64,000 nucleotides of DNA, from contig NZ_BCTZ01000015.1 of the NCBI RefSeq assembly GCF_001591025.1, positions 99,465 to 163,464 on the forward strand, read 5' to 3'. Numbering within the stretch: the stretch's first letter is position 1; each line of letters opens with the position of its first letter. This DNA is from Sphingomonas soli NBRC 100801 (GTDB taxonomy: Bacteria > Pseudomonadota > Alphaproteobacteria > Sphingomonadales > Sphingomonadaceae). A program made the translations under genes and the position numbers. Shown piece after piece: positions 56,083 through 64,000 of this stretch. A model generated the notes under the pieces. The model made no database searches and was not told the origin of the DNA. It worked only from the letters and a program-made list of their open reading frames with translations.

Positions 56083-56274
56083 TCACTGTGCGGCGTTGCG
56101 CTCCAGCTCGGCGGCGCGCGCCTCGATACGATTGATCTCGGCGGCGGTACGGGCGCGGATTTCCTCCGCACTTGGCGGAAGCGGATGCGCGCTGCGCCAG
56201 GCGGCGAACGCCATGAACAGGATCGCCGCGCCGGTCAGCACCGCAGCGAAATCGAGCCATCTACGCGTGGACAT
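56083..56274 (-). CDS. Small membrane protein with charged helix
   Basis: 63 residues: one N-terminal transmembrane helix (FAAVLTGAAILFMAFAAW) and a charged amphipathic helix (IRARTAAEINRIEARAAELE) that could form a coiled coil. No known family. It sits between two plus-strand genes, so it has its own transcript. Confidence 0.55.
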   Translation of the reverse strand: MSTRRWLDFAAVLTGAAILFMAFAAWRSAHPLPPSAEEIRARTAAEINRIEARAAELERNAAQ

Positions 56275-56384
56275 ACCCTATTCTTAGCATTGACGTCTCA
56301 CCCGGCGCCATGCTGATTGCAGGGGCGGGCTGTATGTACATTCCGAGTCGCGCTGAACGACCCGGAAAAATTGAGGGGAAAATC

Positions 56385-56831
56385 ATGCGTTTCGTATATG
56401 GAGCGGCAGCCGTGATGCTTGCCGTGCTTCCAGCGCAGGCCTTCGCCCAGGATTGGTACCGAGCCGGCGGCAATGCCAACAATATGAGCTATGTCGATCT
56501 GGCCAGCATCCAGCCGGCCGGCGGCAAGATCCTGGCCACCACCAAGAGCGTGTATCGCGAGCAGTTGAGCGGCGATACCGGGATCTACGCCACGCAGATT
56601 CGTGCGGAATATGATTGCGCGGGCAATTATTTTCGTACGCTGGAATACACCTATTTCGACGCTTCGAATAAGCTGATGCGCACCGAAAAGTCGCTCAGCA
56701 TCGACGAGCACAAGGTGCCGGCCAAGGGCAGCATCAACGAAGCGATGATGAATTTCATCTGCTATCGCAAGGGCGGCACGCAGGTGACCGATCACTTCAC
56801 CGACGCCAAGATCCAAATGTCGAAAATGTGA
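56385..56831 (+). CDS. Adhesin_E-like exported protein, copy 1
   Basis: 148 residues with a signal peptide ending near AFAQD. WYRAGGNANNMSYVDLASI, RAEYDCAGNYFRTLEYTYF and the C-terminal NFICYRKGG match the small beta-rich 'surface-adhesin E' pattern. Two mature cysteines probably pair. GAGGGG precedes ATG 56385. Its stop overlaps the start of the DUF2272 gene (ATGTGA), and a close paralogue follows that gene at 57601. Confidence 0.78.
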   Translation: MRFVYGAAAVMLAVLPAQAFAQDWYRAGGNANNMSYVDLASIQPAGGKILATTKSVYREQLSGDTGIYATQIRAEYDCAGNYFRTLEYTYFDASNKLMRTEKSLSIDEHKVPAKGSINEAMMNFICYRKGGTQVTDHFTDAKIQMSKM

Positions 56832-57508
56832 CGCAAGGGCGGGCGCGGCAGGTGCTGCGCCCCTCCGTTTCGGGAGTGCGTGGATTGGGCGAAATCGCCG
56901 GCAGGCTGATCGCCGTCGCGGCGCGCGAGTGGGAGTTCTTCCGCCGCACGACGCGCCACATCGACGATCATTGGGATCTGGGTGCCAATCTGGACGATCC
57001 GCCGCATACGGCACGGATCGGCGAATATTGGGCTGCCGTCGGGCGGCCCGATTGGGACGGGCTGACTCCCGAACCATGGTCTGCCGCGTTCATCAGCTGG
57101 TGCTTCCGCGAAGCAGGAGCCGGTGCCGCCTTTTGGGGCGACGAGACGCATTCGGTCTATGTCGACCGAATCCGGCGGCATGACGGGATGAGCGATAAGC
57201 TCGTTCTCCATGACCCGGCTCTGGCCCGCCCAAGGGTCGGCGATCTGATCTGGAATGCGCGCGGCGAACGCGATCCGCCGCAAACCTATCTGGCGGCGCT
57301 CGCCCAGCTCGACGCGGGCCGCTTCTTCGACTCGCATGTCGATGTCGTGGTCGCGGTTCAGGACGGCGTGTGCAGCAGCATCGGCGGAAATGTCTGGCAC
57401 CAGAAAGTGGGCGGATCGGTGACCCGTTCGGACTGGCGGCTCGACGCGGACGGACGGCTGGTGGACCCGCGCAAGGTCTGGATCGGCGTGATCGGCAATG
57501 ATCTGTGA
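56828..57508 (+). CDS. DUF2272 protein (CHAP/NlpC-like)
   Basis: 226 residues. VAAREWEFFRRTTRHIDDHWDLG, then PWSAAFISWCFREAGAG and FFDSHVDVVVAV carry a Cys and a His in the order expected of papain-like CHAP/NlpC amidases, and GDLIW-ARGE between them is also typical of DUF2272. No clear signal peptide is seen from GTG 56828, which is coupled to the upstream gene; a later start is possible. It could cut peptidoglycan peptides or be a structural relative. It lies between two Adhesin_E-like paralogues. Confidence 0.75.
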   Translation: MTQGRARQVLRPSVSGVRGLGEIAGRLIAVAAREWEFFRRTTRHIDDHWDLGANLDDPPHTARIGEYWAAVGRPDWDGLTPEPWSAAFISWCFREAGAGAAFWGDETHSVYVDRIRRHDGMSDKLVLHDPALARPRVGDLIWNARGERDPPQTYLAALAQLDAGRFFDSHVDVVVAVQDGVCSSIGGNVWHQKVGGSVTRSDWRLDADGRLVDPRKVWIGVIGNDL

Positions 57509-57600
57509 GCCCGCACCCGCAACCCCGGAACAACCACCAATCTATGCACCATCGCAAGCATGCACTATCACGTTCCACACCATATGAAGGGGGAAATCAC

Positions 57601-58041
57601 ATGAGAAAATTGGCAATCGCGGCAGCTCTGGCGCTCGTCGTATTCCCTGCGACCGCATCGGCCGAGGCATGGTATCGCGTCGGCGGCAACAAAAAGACGA
57701 TCAGCTATGTCGATCTGGACAGCCTGCGCAACATCGCCGGCAAGATCATCGTGGTGACGCGCAGCATCTATGCCGAGCCGCTTAGCGGCGAGATCTACGG
57801 TGCGGCCATCCGATCGGAATATGATTGCGCCAACAAGAATTTCCGCACGCTGGAATATAGCTATTATACCAAGACCGGCGCGCTGATCTCGACCGAGCCG
57901 TCGCAGACCATCAACGAACTCAAGGTGCCTGCACCTGGCAGCATCAACGAGGCGATGATGGACTTCATCTGCTTCCGCAAGGGCGGCACGCTGGTCACCA
58001 ATCCCGTTACGGATGCCGAGGCCAAGTTCCCGACGATGTAA
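57601..58041 (+). CDS. Adhesin_E-like exported protein, copy 2
   Basis: 146 residues, roughly half identical by eye to copy 1: signal peptide ending near TASAEA, WYRVGGNKKTISYVDLDSL, RSEYDCANKNFRTLEYSYY, SINEAMMDFICFRKGG. GAAGGGGGAAATC precedes ATG 57601. The two copies keep both cysteines. Function unknown; envelope location likely. Confidence 0.78.
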   Translation: MRKLAIAAALALVVFPATASAEAWYRVGGNKKTISYVDLDSLRNIAGKIIVVTRSIYAEPLSGEIYGAAIRSEYDCANKNFRTLEYSYYTKTGALISTEPSQTINELKVPAPGSINEAMMDFICFRKGGTLVTNPVTDAEAKFPTM

Positions 58042-58097
58042 TCCCCGGATTTCCACATGGCTCCCGGCGGGAGTCATGTGGAACCGCCAGCCGGCCA

Positions 58098-58139
58098 AAA
58101 TGAAGAAGCCCCGGCGCGATGGCCGGGGCTTCTTCATTT
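58098..58139. terminator. Bidirectional terminator, 18-bp perfect stem
   Basis: AAATGAAGAAGCCCCGGC (58098-58115) is exactly complementary to 58122-58139, with loop GCGATG. Both strands end in ATTT-type tails. It separates the Adhesin_E-like copy 2 from the end of the F0 operon. Confidence 0.9.
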
Positions 58140-58156
58140 CAGCGATGGGTCCAGGC

Positions 58157-58798
58157 TCAGTTGGGTCGGCCGAGACCCGCGATGGTCTTGTCGACCAGCG
58201 CCTTGTCAGCGCCCGCATCATGCTTTTGCGCGATGATGGCGGCGGCAGCCTTGGTGGCGGCTTCGGCGGTCTTGGCGCGGATCTGCGCGATCGCGGCGCG
58301 CTCGGCGGCGGCGATCTTGTCCTCGGCCATCTTGGCGCGGCGCTTGGTCAGGTCCTTGGCGTCGGCCTCGGCCTTGGCCAGCACGCTCTTCGCCTCTTCA
58401 TCGGCATGCGCGATCATCGCGGCAGCCTCTGCCTCGGCACCGGCGATCTTCTTGGCATATTCGTCGCGCAGCGCCTCTGCCTCGGCGCGAAGCTGCTTGG
58501 CTTCTTCCAGACGGGTGCGGATCGCGGCGATCTGGTTGTCCAGCCCGCGCGTTATCAGCGACGGCACCTTCTTCCAGAACAGGATGGCGATGAACACCGC
58601 CATCGCGATCGAGACCCAGACGGTTGCGTTGAGCACGCCGAACAGCGCCGGATCGGGCGCATGCTCTGCGCCGCCATGCGCTTCGGTGGTGGCGGTCAGC
58701 CCCTCCGCGCCGGTGTGCGGAACGGCCATGCCTTCGCCATGCTTGGCTTCCGAAAGATTGTGCGCCACTTCCGCGCTCGCTGCCGAATGATTAGCCAT
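58157..58798 (-). CDS. atpF: F0 ATP synthase subunit b
   Basis: Peripheral stalk subunit. The 213-residue product has a 50-residue polar N-terminus, one membrane helix (about 54-72, VWVSIAMAVFIAILFW) and a long Ala/Glu/Lys-rich coiled coil. It overlaps the b' gene by 8 nt and is the last gene of the F0 operon, as in other alphaproteobacteria. Its stop is about 18 nt before the terminator. The N-terminal extension rich in H, E and G is longer than in E. coli b. Confidence 0.93.
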   Translation of the reverse strand: MANHSAASAEVAHNLSEAKHGEGMAVPHTGAEGLTATTEAHGGAEHAPDPALFGVLNATVWVSIAMAVFIAILFWKKVPSLITRGLDNQIAAIRTRLEEAKQLRAEAEALRDEYAKKIAGAEAEAAAMIAHADEEAKSVLAKAEADAKDLTKRRAKMAEDKIAAAERAAIAQIRAKTAEAATKAAAAIIAQKHDAGADKALVDKTIAGLGRPN

Positions 58799-59282
58799 TG
58801 AGCGCCGCCTTCACTGCAGTCTTGGCCTCTGCCGCGCTCACCTTGGCACCCGAGATGCGCGCAACGATGTCCGTTGCGGCCTCGGCTGCAACCGCTTCGA
58901 TCTCGCCCATCGCGGCCTTGGTCGCCTCGGCGATGCGCGCTTCGGCTTCCGCCAGCTTCGCATCGTTCTTGGCATTGCCGGCCGCGAGCGTCGTCTCGCT
59001 CTTGGCCGCACCCTTGGCGCGCGCCTCGGCGACGCGCTTCTGGGCGGCTTCGCGCGCAGCATTCTCCTGGACCCGCCAATTTTCCTCGGCCTGGTCCGCC
59101 GCGGCGCGCGCGGCTTCCGCCGCCGCGAGATCGCTCGCGACCGACTGGTCACGCGCGTCGACGGTCGACAGCACCTTGGGCAGCATCATCTTGCCGACCA
59201 CGAAGAAGACGAAACCGAACGTCAGCAGCAGCCAGAAAATCTGGGATGCGAACGTCTCGGCGAGTTGGGAGATCTGAGGCAT
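58791..59282 (-). CDS. atpG: F0 ATP synthase subunit b'
   Basis: Second, diverged b-type stalk subunit typical of alphaproteobacteria and photosynthetic bacteria. 163 residues: membrane helix at about 13-32 (FWLLLTFGFVFFVVGKMMLP), then a coiled coil. It starts MPQISQLAETFASQIFWLLL, close to other b' proteins. Between atpE and atpF. Symbols vary between genomes (atpG, atpF', atpX). Confidence 0.92.
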   Translation of the reverse strand: MPQISQLAETFASQIFWLLLTFGFVFFVVGKMMLPKVLSTVDARDQSVASDLAAAEAARAAADQAEENWRVQENAAREAAQKRVAEARAKGAAKSETTLAAGNAKNDAKLAEAEARIAEATKAAMGEIEAVAAEAATDIVARISGAKVSAAEAKTAVKAALNG

Positions 59283-59335
59283 CTTAATCCTGTCCGGTTG
59301 CGGGCCGGCTCGTCACCGGCCCGAACTGGAGAAAT

Positions 59336-59563
59336 TTACGCGACGAAGATCAGGATCATCGCAACGACGAACGCGAGCAGGCCGAGAAGCTCGGCGGCCG
59401 CGAAGCCGATGAACAGGCGGCCCTGCTGGCCGTCAGCCGCACCCGGATTGCGCAGCGCGCCTTCGAGGAACGAACCGAACACGTTGCCCACACCGATGGC
59501 GGCCATGCCGGCGCCGATGGCGGCCAGACCTGCACCGATCAGCTTTGCTGCTTCTGCGTCCAT
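59336..59563 (-). CDS. atpE: F0 ATP synthase subunit c
   Basis: Rotor-ring subunit. 75 residues: two membrane helices joined by a polar loop with RNPGA. The first helix ([22 protein letters not shown]) is Gly/Ala-rich as required for ring packing; the second carries the proton-binding Glu in [23 protein letters not shown] precedes ATG 59563. Confidence 0.97.
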   Translation of the reverse strand: MDAEAAKLIGAGLAAIGAGMAAIGVGNVFGSFLEGALRNPGAADGQQGRLFIGFAAAELLGLLAFVVAMILIFVA

Positions 59564-59606
59564 TTTAAAAACTCCTGCTTGGTATCTGTAGGTTGGTACG
59601 AAAAAC

Positions 59607-60392
59607 TCAGTGCAGATGCTCTGCGTCGTGGATGTACAGCGACGTGAGCAGTGCAAAGACATAGGCCTGGATGCCGGCAACCAGCACTTCGAGTGCGGAC
59701 ACGCCGATCATCAGCACGAAGCTGGGCACGCCCACCACGCCGCCCCAGAGCGGGCTGGCATTGGCGGCATTGATCACGAAGCCCGCGAGCACCTTCAGCA
59801 GAATGTGCCCGGCGATCATCGCAACGAAGAGTCGCAGGCCGAGGCTGAAGGGGCGGAACAGGAACGAGACCAGCTCGATGGGGAAGATCACCAGCACCAT
59901 CGGCAGCGGCGTGCCGTGCGGGATGAACAGGCTGAAGAACTTGATGCCATGCTTCCAGAAGCCGACGATCAGCACGATCGCGAAGCTCATGATCGCCAGC
60001 ACGCCGGTCACCGTGAAGTGGCTGGTGAAGGTGAAGGGGTGCAGGCCAACGAGACCCAGCGGAAGCAGGCCCAGCAGGTTGGCGAACAGGATGAACATGA
60101 ACAGCGAGAAGATGTAGGGGACGTATTTGCGCCCGCCATGGCCGATATTGTCATCGACCAGCTTGGTGATGAAACCGGTGAAATTCTCGACCAGCATCTG
60201 CCCGCGCGTCGGGATCACCTGGCGCTTCATGCCGAGCAGCATGAACGCCCACAGCGCCACTGCCGCCGCCAGCATCCACACCGCCGAATTGGTGAGAGCG
60301 ATCGGATGCCCTGCGATGCTGAACAACGGGTCCCCGATCTCCTGGATCTGGAACTGGTGCATCGGGTCGATCTTGCCTGATTCAGCCGCCAC
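59607..60392 (-). CDS. atpB: F0 ATP synthase subunit a
   Basis: Stator proton-channel subunit. The 261-residue product has five or six helices and the essential Arg in [14 protein letters not shown], plus the C-terminal helix [21 protein letters not shown]. The start is GTG 60392 ([14 protein letters not shown]); an ATG ten codons later is possible. Between atpI and atpE. Confidence 0.97.
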   Translation of the reverse strand: MAAESGKIDPMHQFQIQEIGDPLFSIAGHPIALTNSAVWMLAAAVALWAFMLLGMKRQVIPTRGQMLVENFTGFITKLVDDNIGHGGRKYVPYIFSLFMFILFANLLGLLPLGLVGLHPFTFTSHFTVTGVLAIMSFAIVLIVGFWKHGIKFFSLFIPHGTPLPMVLVIFPIELVSFLFRPFSLGLRLFVAMIAGHILLKVLAGFVINAANASPLWGGVVGVPSFVLMIGVSALEVLVAGIQAYVFALLTSLYIHDAEHLH

Positions 60393-60433
60393 GCTTGTTC
60401 GTCCGCCTCATTAGCCAAAGCGCCCGAAGAATC

Positions 60434-60748
60434 TCACTTCGAGCGCTTGTTCGAAATCCGAATGATGTTCCTGAACGCCGATACAATGCCCATGAAGAGC
60501 ATGACGAGCAGGAGCCAGGGGGAAGTGCCCAGAAACCGATCGAGCAGCCACCCGATCAGCGCACCTCCGGCCATACCGCCGATCAGTTCGGCCAGCACGC
60601 GATTGCCCAGGTTGTAATCCCCCTGGCCCTTCCCGCCGCTGCCGTTCCTGATCGCCTCTTCCGATTTCGCCCGCTGCAATCGCTCATCGAGCGAATTCAG
60701 GCGTGCATCCTCGGGCAAGGGGTCCAGTCCGGGCTCTTCTTCGGCCAA
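60434..60748 (-). CDS. atpI: ATP synthase protein I
   Basis: Small accessory protein thought to help c-ring assembly or magnesium supply. 104 residues: a polar N-terminus, then two helices (LAELIGGMAGGALIGWLLDRFLG and PWLLLVMLFMGIVSAFRNI, in part). The start is taken as TTG 60748 because GGGAG lies 7 nt upstream; no ATG or GTG gives a sensible N-terminus. First gene of the F0 operon, divergent from radC. Confidence 0.88.
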   Translation of the reverse strand: MAEEEPGLDPLPEDARLNSLDERLQRAKSEEAIRNGSGGKGQGDYNLGNRVLAELIGGMAGGALIGWLLDRFLGTSPWLLLVMLFMGIVSAFRNIIRISNKRSK

Positions 60749-60933
60749 ATCGCTTCTCCCAGTCGCCGTTTCCGGCAGGGCCAAGCGCTTGTGCCCAAAG
60801 GCGAGCCCGCCAAGGCAGGGGCGCTTTAGCAGGGTGCCGGGTCGAGTCAACTCCGGTGCCGCACCGCACCAAGGAAGAGCCGGGAAAAGCGAGCGATTGC
60901 GCGGCCGCGATACTGCCGATACCCCTTGGCCCC

Positions 60934-61614
60934 ATGTCCGACGCGCCCGACAATTCCGGCCATCGCGAGCGCCTGCGCCAGCGGCTGTTTGATGGCGGCG
61001 CGGATGCGCTGCTCGATCACGAGCTGGTCGAATATATCCTCGCCCTCGCCATCCCGCGCCGCGACACCAAGCCGCTGGCCAAGGCCCTGCTGCGCGAATT
61101 CGGCGGTATCGAAGGCGTGTTCACTGCCGATTCCAAAGACCTGTTGCGGGTGAAAGGTATGGGCGAAATCTCTGCCGCCGCGATCAAGATCGCCCATGCC
61201 AGCGCGCTCCGCCTGCTGCGGGAGCAGGTGGCGGCAAAACCTGTGCTGGCGAACTGGCAGGCACTTCTCGATTATCTGCGCGCCGACATGGCGCACCACG
61301 GCATCGAGCGGTTCCGCGTGCTCCATCTCAATTCAAAGAACATCCTGATCCGCGACGAGGTGATGAGCGAAGGCTCGATCGACGAAGCCGCCGTCCATGT
61401 CCGCGAGGTGATCCGCCGCGCAATGGAGCTCAAATCCGCAGCCCTGATCCTCGTCCACAATCATCCCTCGGGAGACCCCTCCCCCAGCCGCGCCGATATC
61501 GAGATCACCCGCAACGTTGCCGAAGCGGGCAAGCGGCTGAACATCGCCGTGCACGATCACATCATCATCGGCGCGCAGGGGCATACCAGCCTGCGCGCGC
61601 AGGGTCTGATCTAG
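60934..61614 (+). CDS. radC: RadC family JAMM-fold protein
   Basis: 226 residues. An N-terminal helix-hairpin-helix region (LLRVKGMGEISAAAIKIA) precedes the JAMM metalloprotease-like domain with HNHPSGDPSPSRAD and an upstream Glu in the EVMSEGSID block. Named for DNA repair, but its true function is unsettled; relatives occur near mobile elements and restriction islands, which is not the case here. ATG 60934; the longer frame overlaps atpI antisense. Confidence 0.93.
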   Translation: MSDAPDNSGHRERLRQRLFDGGADALLDHELVEYILALAIPRRDTKPLAKALLREFGGIEGVFTADSKDLLRVKGMGEISAAAIKIAHASALRLLREQVAAKPVLANWQALLDYLRADMAHHGIERFRVLHLNSKNILIRDEVMSEGSIDEAAVHVREVIRRAMELKSAALILVHNHPSGDPSPSRADIEITRNVAEAGKRLNIAVHDHIIIGAQGHTSLRAQGLI

Positions 61615-61652
61615 GCTCGCATTGGGGCCACCGAACAGCCCACGCAAGCAAA

Positions 61653-61680
61653 CGCCCGCCGGAGGCAAGTCCGGCGGGCG
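61653..61680 (-). terminator. Hairpin between radC and the EF-hand gene
   Basis: CGCCCGCCGGA pairs with TCCGGCGGGCG (11 bp, 6-nt loop). The minus strand continues GTTTGC, a poor U tract, so it is a likely but not certain terminator of the EF-hand gene. Confidence 0.6.
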
Positions 61681-61718
61681 TCGGGAGTGGCGCCATGCGT
61701 ACGGCGCCGAGGGATTTG

Positions 61719-62219
61719 TTACGAGCTCTTCGGCGTCAGGAACGCGGTAAGCTCCTGCTTGTTCACCGAAGCACTCTTGTCGGCATCGGCCGAATTGAAT
61801 GCCTGGTCGGCCCAACTCTTCGCCTCGGGCGAATCCGGCGCGAAGGTCGGTTCGGCGGCCTTGCGCAGCGTGCCCATCCAGGCGGCGAATTCGGTCGCGT
61901 TCAACGTGCCATCCGCGTCCGTATCATAGGTGCCGAAATCACGGCCAACAGCCTGGGCAACCTGTTCCTGGCTGGTGGCGGGCTGCGCCGCCGGAGCGGT
62001 CGCCTCCGGAGCGGTCGCCGCCGTGCTGTCGGCGGGCGGCGTTGCCGCAGGCTGGGCAGCCTGATCCGTGGCCGACTCAGCCGTGGTCGCGGGAGCCGCA
62101 GGCACATCCTGCGCAGACTGCGCCTCCGCGGGCTGCGATTCGGCAGGCTTGGGCACGTCCTGCGCAAATGCAGGCGCAGCAATAAGCATGGACGTAGCAA
62201 GAAAAACTGATTTAATCAT
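61719..62219 (-). CDS. Exported EF-hand calcium-binding protein
   Basis: 166 residues. Signal peptide ends near APAFAQD; then about 70 residues of Ala/Pro/Glu/Thr-rich linker; then two EF-hand loops, DTDADGTLNATE (canonical) and DADKSASVNKQE (also with acidic residues at positions 1, 3 and 12). It should bind Ca2+ in the periplasm. GGAGAG precedes ATG 62219. Role unknown. Confidence 0.88.
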   Translation of the reverse strand: MIKSVFLATSMLIAAPAFAQDVPKPAESQPAEAQSAQDVPAAPATTAESATDQAAQPAATPPADSTAATAPEATAPAAQPATSQEQVAQAVGRDFGTYDTDADGTLNATEFAAWMGTLRKAAEPTFAPDSPEAKSWADQAFNSADADKSASVNKQELTAFLTPKSS

Positions 62220-62489
62220 CTCTATTCTCTCCTTATATACGCCGGAACAACAAAAAGCGTTCATCAGCGCTTCGTCGAATGTCTTGCCTTAACAACCATC
62301 AATGTGGAGGGCTTGTTCCGCATTTCATCGGCGTTAGCCTCGCTTCACCCCTGACAAATCCCCGTTCATCGCATTTCATTTGCCCTGTGTCGCCGATGCA
62401 ACGCCGGCGCGGGTCGCGATAGCGCTGGAAGCATAAGAGCGCGCTTGCTAGGGGCGCGGGCGACTCCCCATCCCCGGAAAGGCCCCCCG

Positions 62490-63806
62490 ATGGTTCCGCG
62501 CTATTCCCGCCCCGAAATGACTGCGATCTGGTCTCCCGAGACTCGTCTCGGCATCTGGTTCGAGATCGAGGCGCACGCGACCGAGGCGCTGGCCGATCTG
62601 GGCGTGGTGCCCAAGGCCGCTGCGGACGCGCTGTGGAAATGGTGGGCGACCAAGCCCGTGATCGATGTCGCCGCGATCGATGCGATCGAGGCCGTCACCA
62701 AGCATGACGTGATCGCCTTCCTCACCTGGGTGGCCGAGCAGGTCGGCGACGAAGCCCGCTACATGCATCAGGGTATGACCAGCTCGGACGTGCTCGACAC
62801 GGCCCTAGCGGTCCAGCTTGCCCGCGCCAGCGACATCCTGATCGCCGATCTCGACAAATTGCTCGAAGTGCTCAAGCGCCGCGCCTATGAACACAAGCTG
62901 ACCCCGACGATCGGCCGCAGCCACGGCATTCATGCGGAACCCGTCACCTTTGGCCTGAAGATGGCCGAGGCCTATGCCGAGTTCAGCCGCGCCAAGACAC
63001 GCCTGATCGCCGCCCGCGAAGATATCGCCACCTGCGCGATCTCCGGTGCCGTCGGCACCTTCGCCAATATCGATCCGCGCGTCGAACAGCATGTTGCGGA
63101 AAAGCTCGGCCTCAGCGTCGAGCCGGTCTCCACCCAGGTGATCCCGCGCGATCGTCACGCGATGTTCTTCGCGACGCTCGGCGTCATCGCATCCTCGATC
63201 GAGCGCCTCGCCACCGAGATCCGCCACCTCCAGCGCACCGAAGTGCTGGAAGCCGAGGAATATTTCTCGCCGGGCCAGAAGGGCTCGTCGGCAATGCCGC
63301 ACAAGCGCAATCCGGTGCTCACCGAGAACCTCACCGGCCTTGCCCGCATGGTCCGCAGCGCCACCATCCCGGCGATGGAGAATGTGGCGCTCTGGCACGA
63401 ACGCGACATCAGCCACTCGTCGGTCGAGCGCTATATCGGCCCCGATGCCACCATCACGCTCGATTTCGCGCTAGGCCGCCTCACCGGGGTGATCGACAAA
63501 TTGCTCGTCTATCCCGCGCGCATGCAGAAGAATCTCGATCGCATGGGCGGCCTCGTCCACTCGCAGCGCGTGCTGCTCGCGCTCACCCAGGCGGGTGTCA
63601 GCCGCGAGGACAGCTATCGCCTCGTCCAGCGCAACGCGATGAAGGTGTGGGAATCGGACGGTGAACTCTCGCTGCTCGAACTGCTCAAGGCCGATCCCGA
63701 GGTCACCGCGGCACTCAGCACCGAAGAGCTCGAGGACAAGTTCGACCTTGGCTATCACTACAAGCAGGTCGACACGATCTTCGCCCGCGTATTCGGCGAA
63801 GCTTAG
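62490..63806 (+). CDS. purB: Adenylosuccinate lyase
   Basis: Purine synthesis enzyme acting on SAICAR and adenylosuccinate. The 438-residue product has the short-form (Bacillus/alphaproteobacterial) layout: MVPRYSRPEMTAIWS, HDVIAFLTW, MHQGMTSSDVLDTA, the TIGRSHGIHAEP block with the catalytic His, and the signature loop GSSAMPHKRNPVLTENL with the catalytic Ser. ATG 62490 with GGAAAGG upstream. Divergent from the EF-hand gene. Confidence 0.97.
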   Translation: MVPRYSRPEMTAIWSPETRLGIWFEIEAHATEALADLGVVPKAAADALWKWWATKPVIDVAAIDAIEAVTKHDVIAFLTWVAEQVGDEARYMHQGMTSSDVLDTALAVQLARASDILIADLDKLLEVLKRRAYEHKLTPTIGRSHGIHAEPVTFGLKMAEAYAEFSRAKTRLIAAREDIATCAISGAVGTFANIDPRVEQHVAEKLGLSVEPVSTQVIPRDRHAMFFATLGVIASSIERLATEIRHLQRTEVLEAEEYFSPGQKGSSAMPHKRNPVLTENLTGLARMVRSATIPAMENVALWHERDISHSSVERYIGPDATITLDFALGRLTGVIDKLLVYPARMQKNLDRMGGLVHSQRVLLALTQAGVSREDSYRLVQRNAMKVWESDGELSLLELLKADPEVTAALSTEELEDKFDLGYHYKQVDTIFARVFGEA

Positions 63807-63892
63807 GTCGTGAATCTATAAACGACCGCTTCGGCAATAAGGCTGAACGGCCGGGATAGGGCGAGGAGCCGACATTCCGCACGTCCACACCC

Positions 63893-63918
63893 GTCATCCC
63901 GGACGTGTTCCGGGATCC
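63893..63918. repeat. Short palindromic repeat downstream of purB
   Basis: ATCCCGGA (63896-63903) pairs with TCCGGGAT (63909-63916); the GTCAT in front and CC behind match the family seen in glyS and at 8341, in the reverse orientation. The rest of 63807-64000 shows no gene. Confidence 0.7.
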
Positions 63919-64000
63919 ACCCTGCGGCACTCGATGGACAAGGGGCTCCAGTCGAGAATCGACCGCCACCCTCAACCGCACGCCCTGCCCCCGGAGACCT

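Noticed and set aside
60703..60933. N-terminal extension of RadC
   Set aside because: The extra residues overlap atpI on the other strand and are Arg/Pro-rich. RadC homologues start near MSDAPDNSGHRERL.

Overview
This is a GC-rich stretch of an alphaproteobacterial chromosome, most probably from the Sphingomonadales (Sphingomonas or a close relative). The grounds are the cell-cycle regulator gcrA, a petABC operon for cytochrome bc1, an F0 ATP synthase operon (atpI-B-E-b'-b) standing apart from F1, a TonB-dependent receptor with the 'IVVT' box typical of sphingomonads, and dispersed palindromic repeats of sphingomonad style. It looks like ordinary core chromosome: there is no prophage, transposase, CRISPR array, tRNA or rRNA that I can see. 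Genes are densely packed on both strands.

Layout. 1-3.6 kb: start of ppdK, then glyS and glyQ (glycyl-tRNA synthetase), with two repeat elements inserted in frame in glyS. 3.7-12.2 kb: a TonB receptor behind a Fur-like palindrome, a TraB/GumN lipoprotein, rplY-pth, a TbpB-like surface lipoprotein, ychF and a globin-coupled diguanylate cyclase. 12.2-15.8 kb: a CueR-like regulator divergent from a His/Met-rich outer-membrane protein, a secreted nucleotide phosphodiesterase and a MaoC-type protein. 16-23.3 kb: petABC, trmL, hemF, two membrane proteins and lipB. 23.4-31.7 kb: small exported proteins, queE-queC, hslO-argF-argD, an ABC-2 permease and gcrA. 31.8-38.5 kb: a ComEC-like hydrolase, parE, a beta-lactamase-fold protein, a GNAT protein and an AIM24-like protein. 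38.6-50.3 kb: metZ-apaG-lysR (4-nt overlaps), a PMT-like glycosyltransferase convergent with a DPM1-GtrA fusion, leuB, recO, a deacetylase/GNAT pair and a DUF3857-transglutaminase-TPR protein. 50.5-58 kb: three tandem paralogues of an unrecognised six-cysteine exported family, uvrC, an exported methyltransferase-like protein, and two Adhesin_E-like paralogues around a DUF2272 gene. 58.1-63.8 kb: F0 ATP synthase operon, radC, an EF-hand protein and purB.

Most genes are housekeeping: respiration (petABC, F0), translation (glyQS, rplY, pth), tRNA modification (trmL, queCE), amino-acid synthesis (argDF, metZ, leuB) and DNA repair or topology (recO, uvrC, radC, parE). The less understood material is the triplicated six-cysteine family, whose mature N-termini carry a TonB-box-like motif; the Adhesin_E/DUF2272 cassette; the possible lipid-linked O-glycosylation pair; the copper-type MerR module with a possibly leaderless target mRNA; and several families of palindromic repeats, two of which have entered the glyS reading frame.

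All assignments come from reading the sequence and its translations. No database search or structure prediction was run, so family names rest on remembered motifs.
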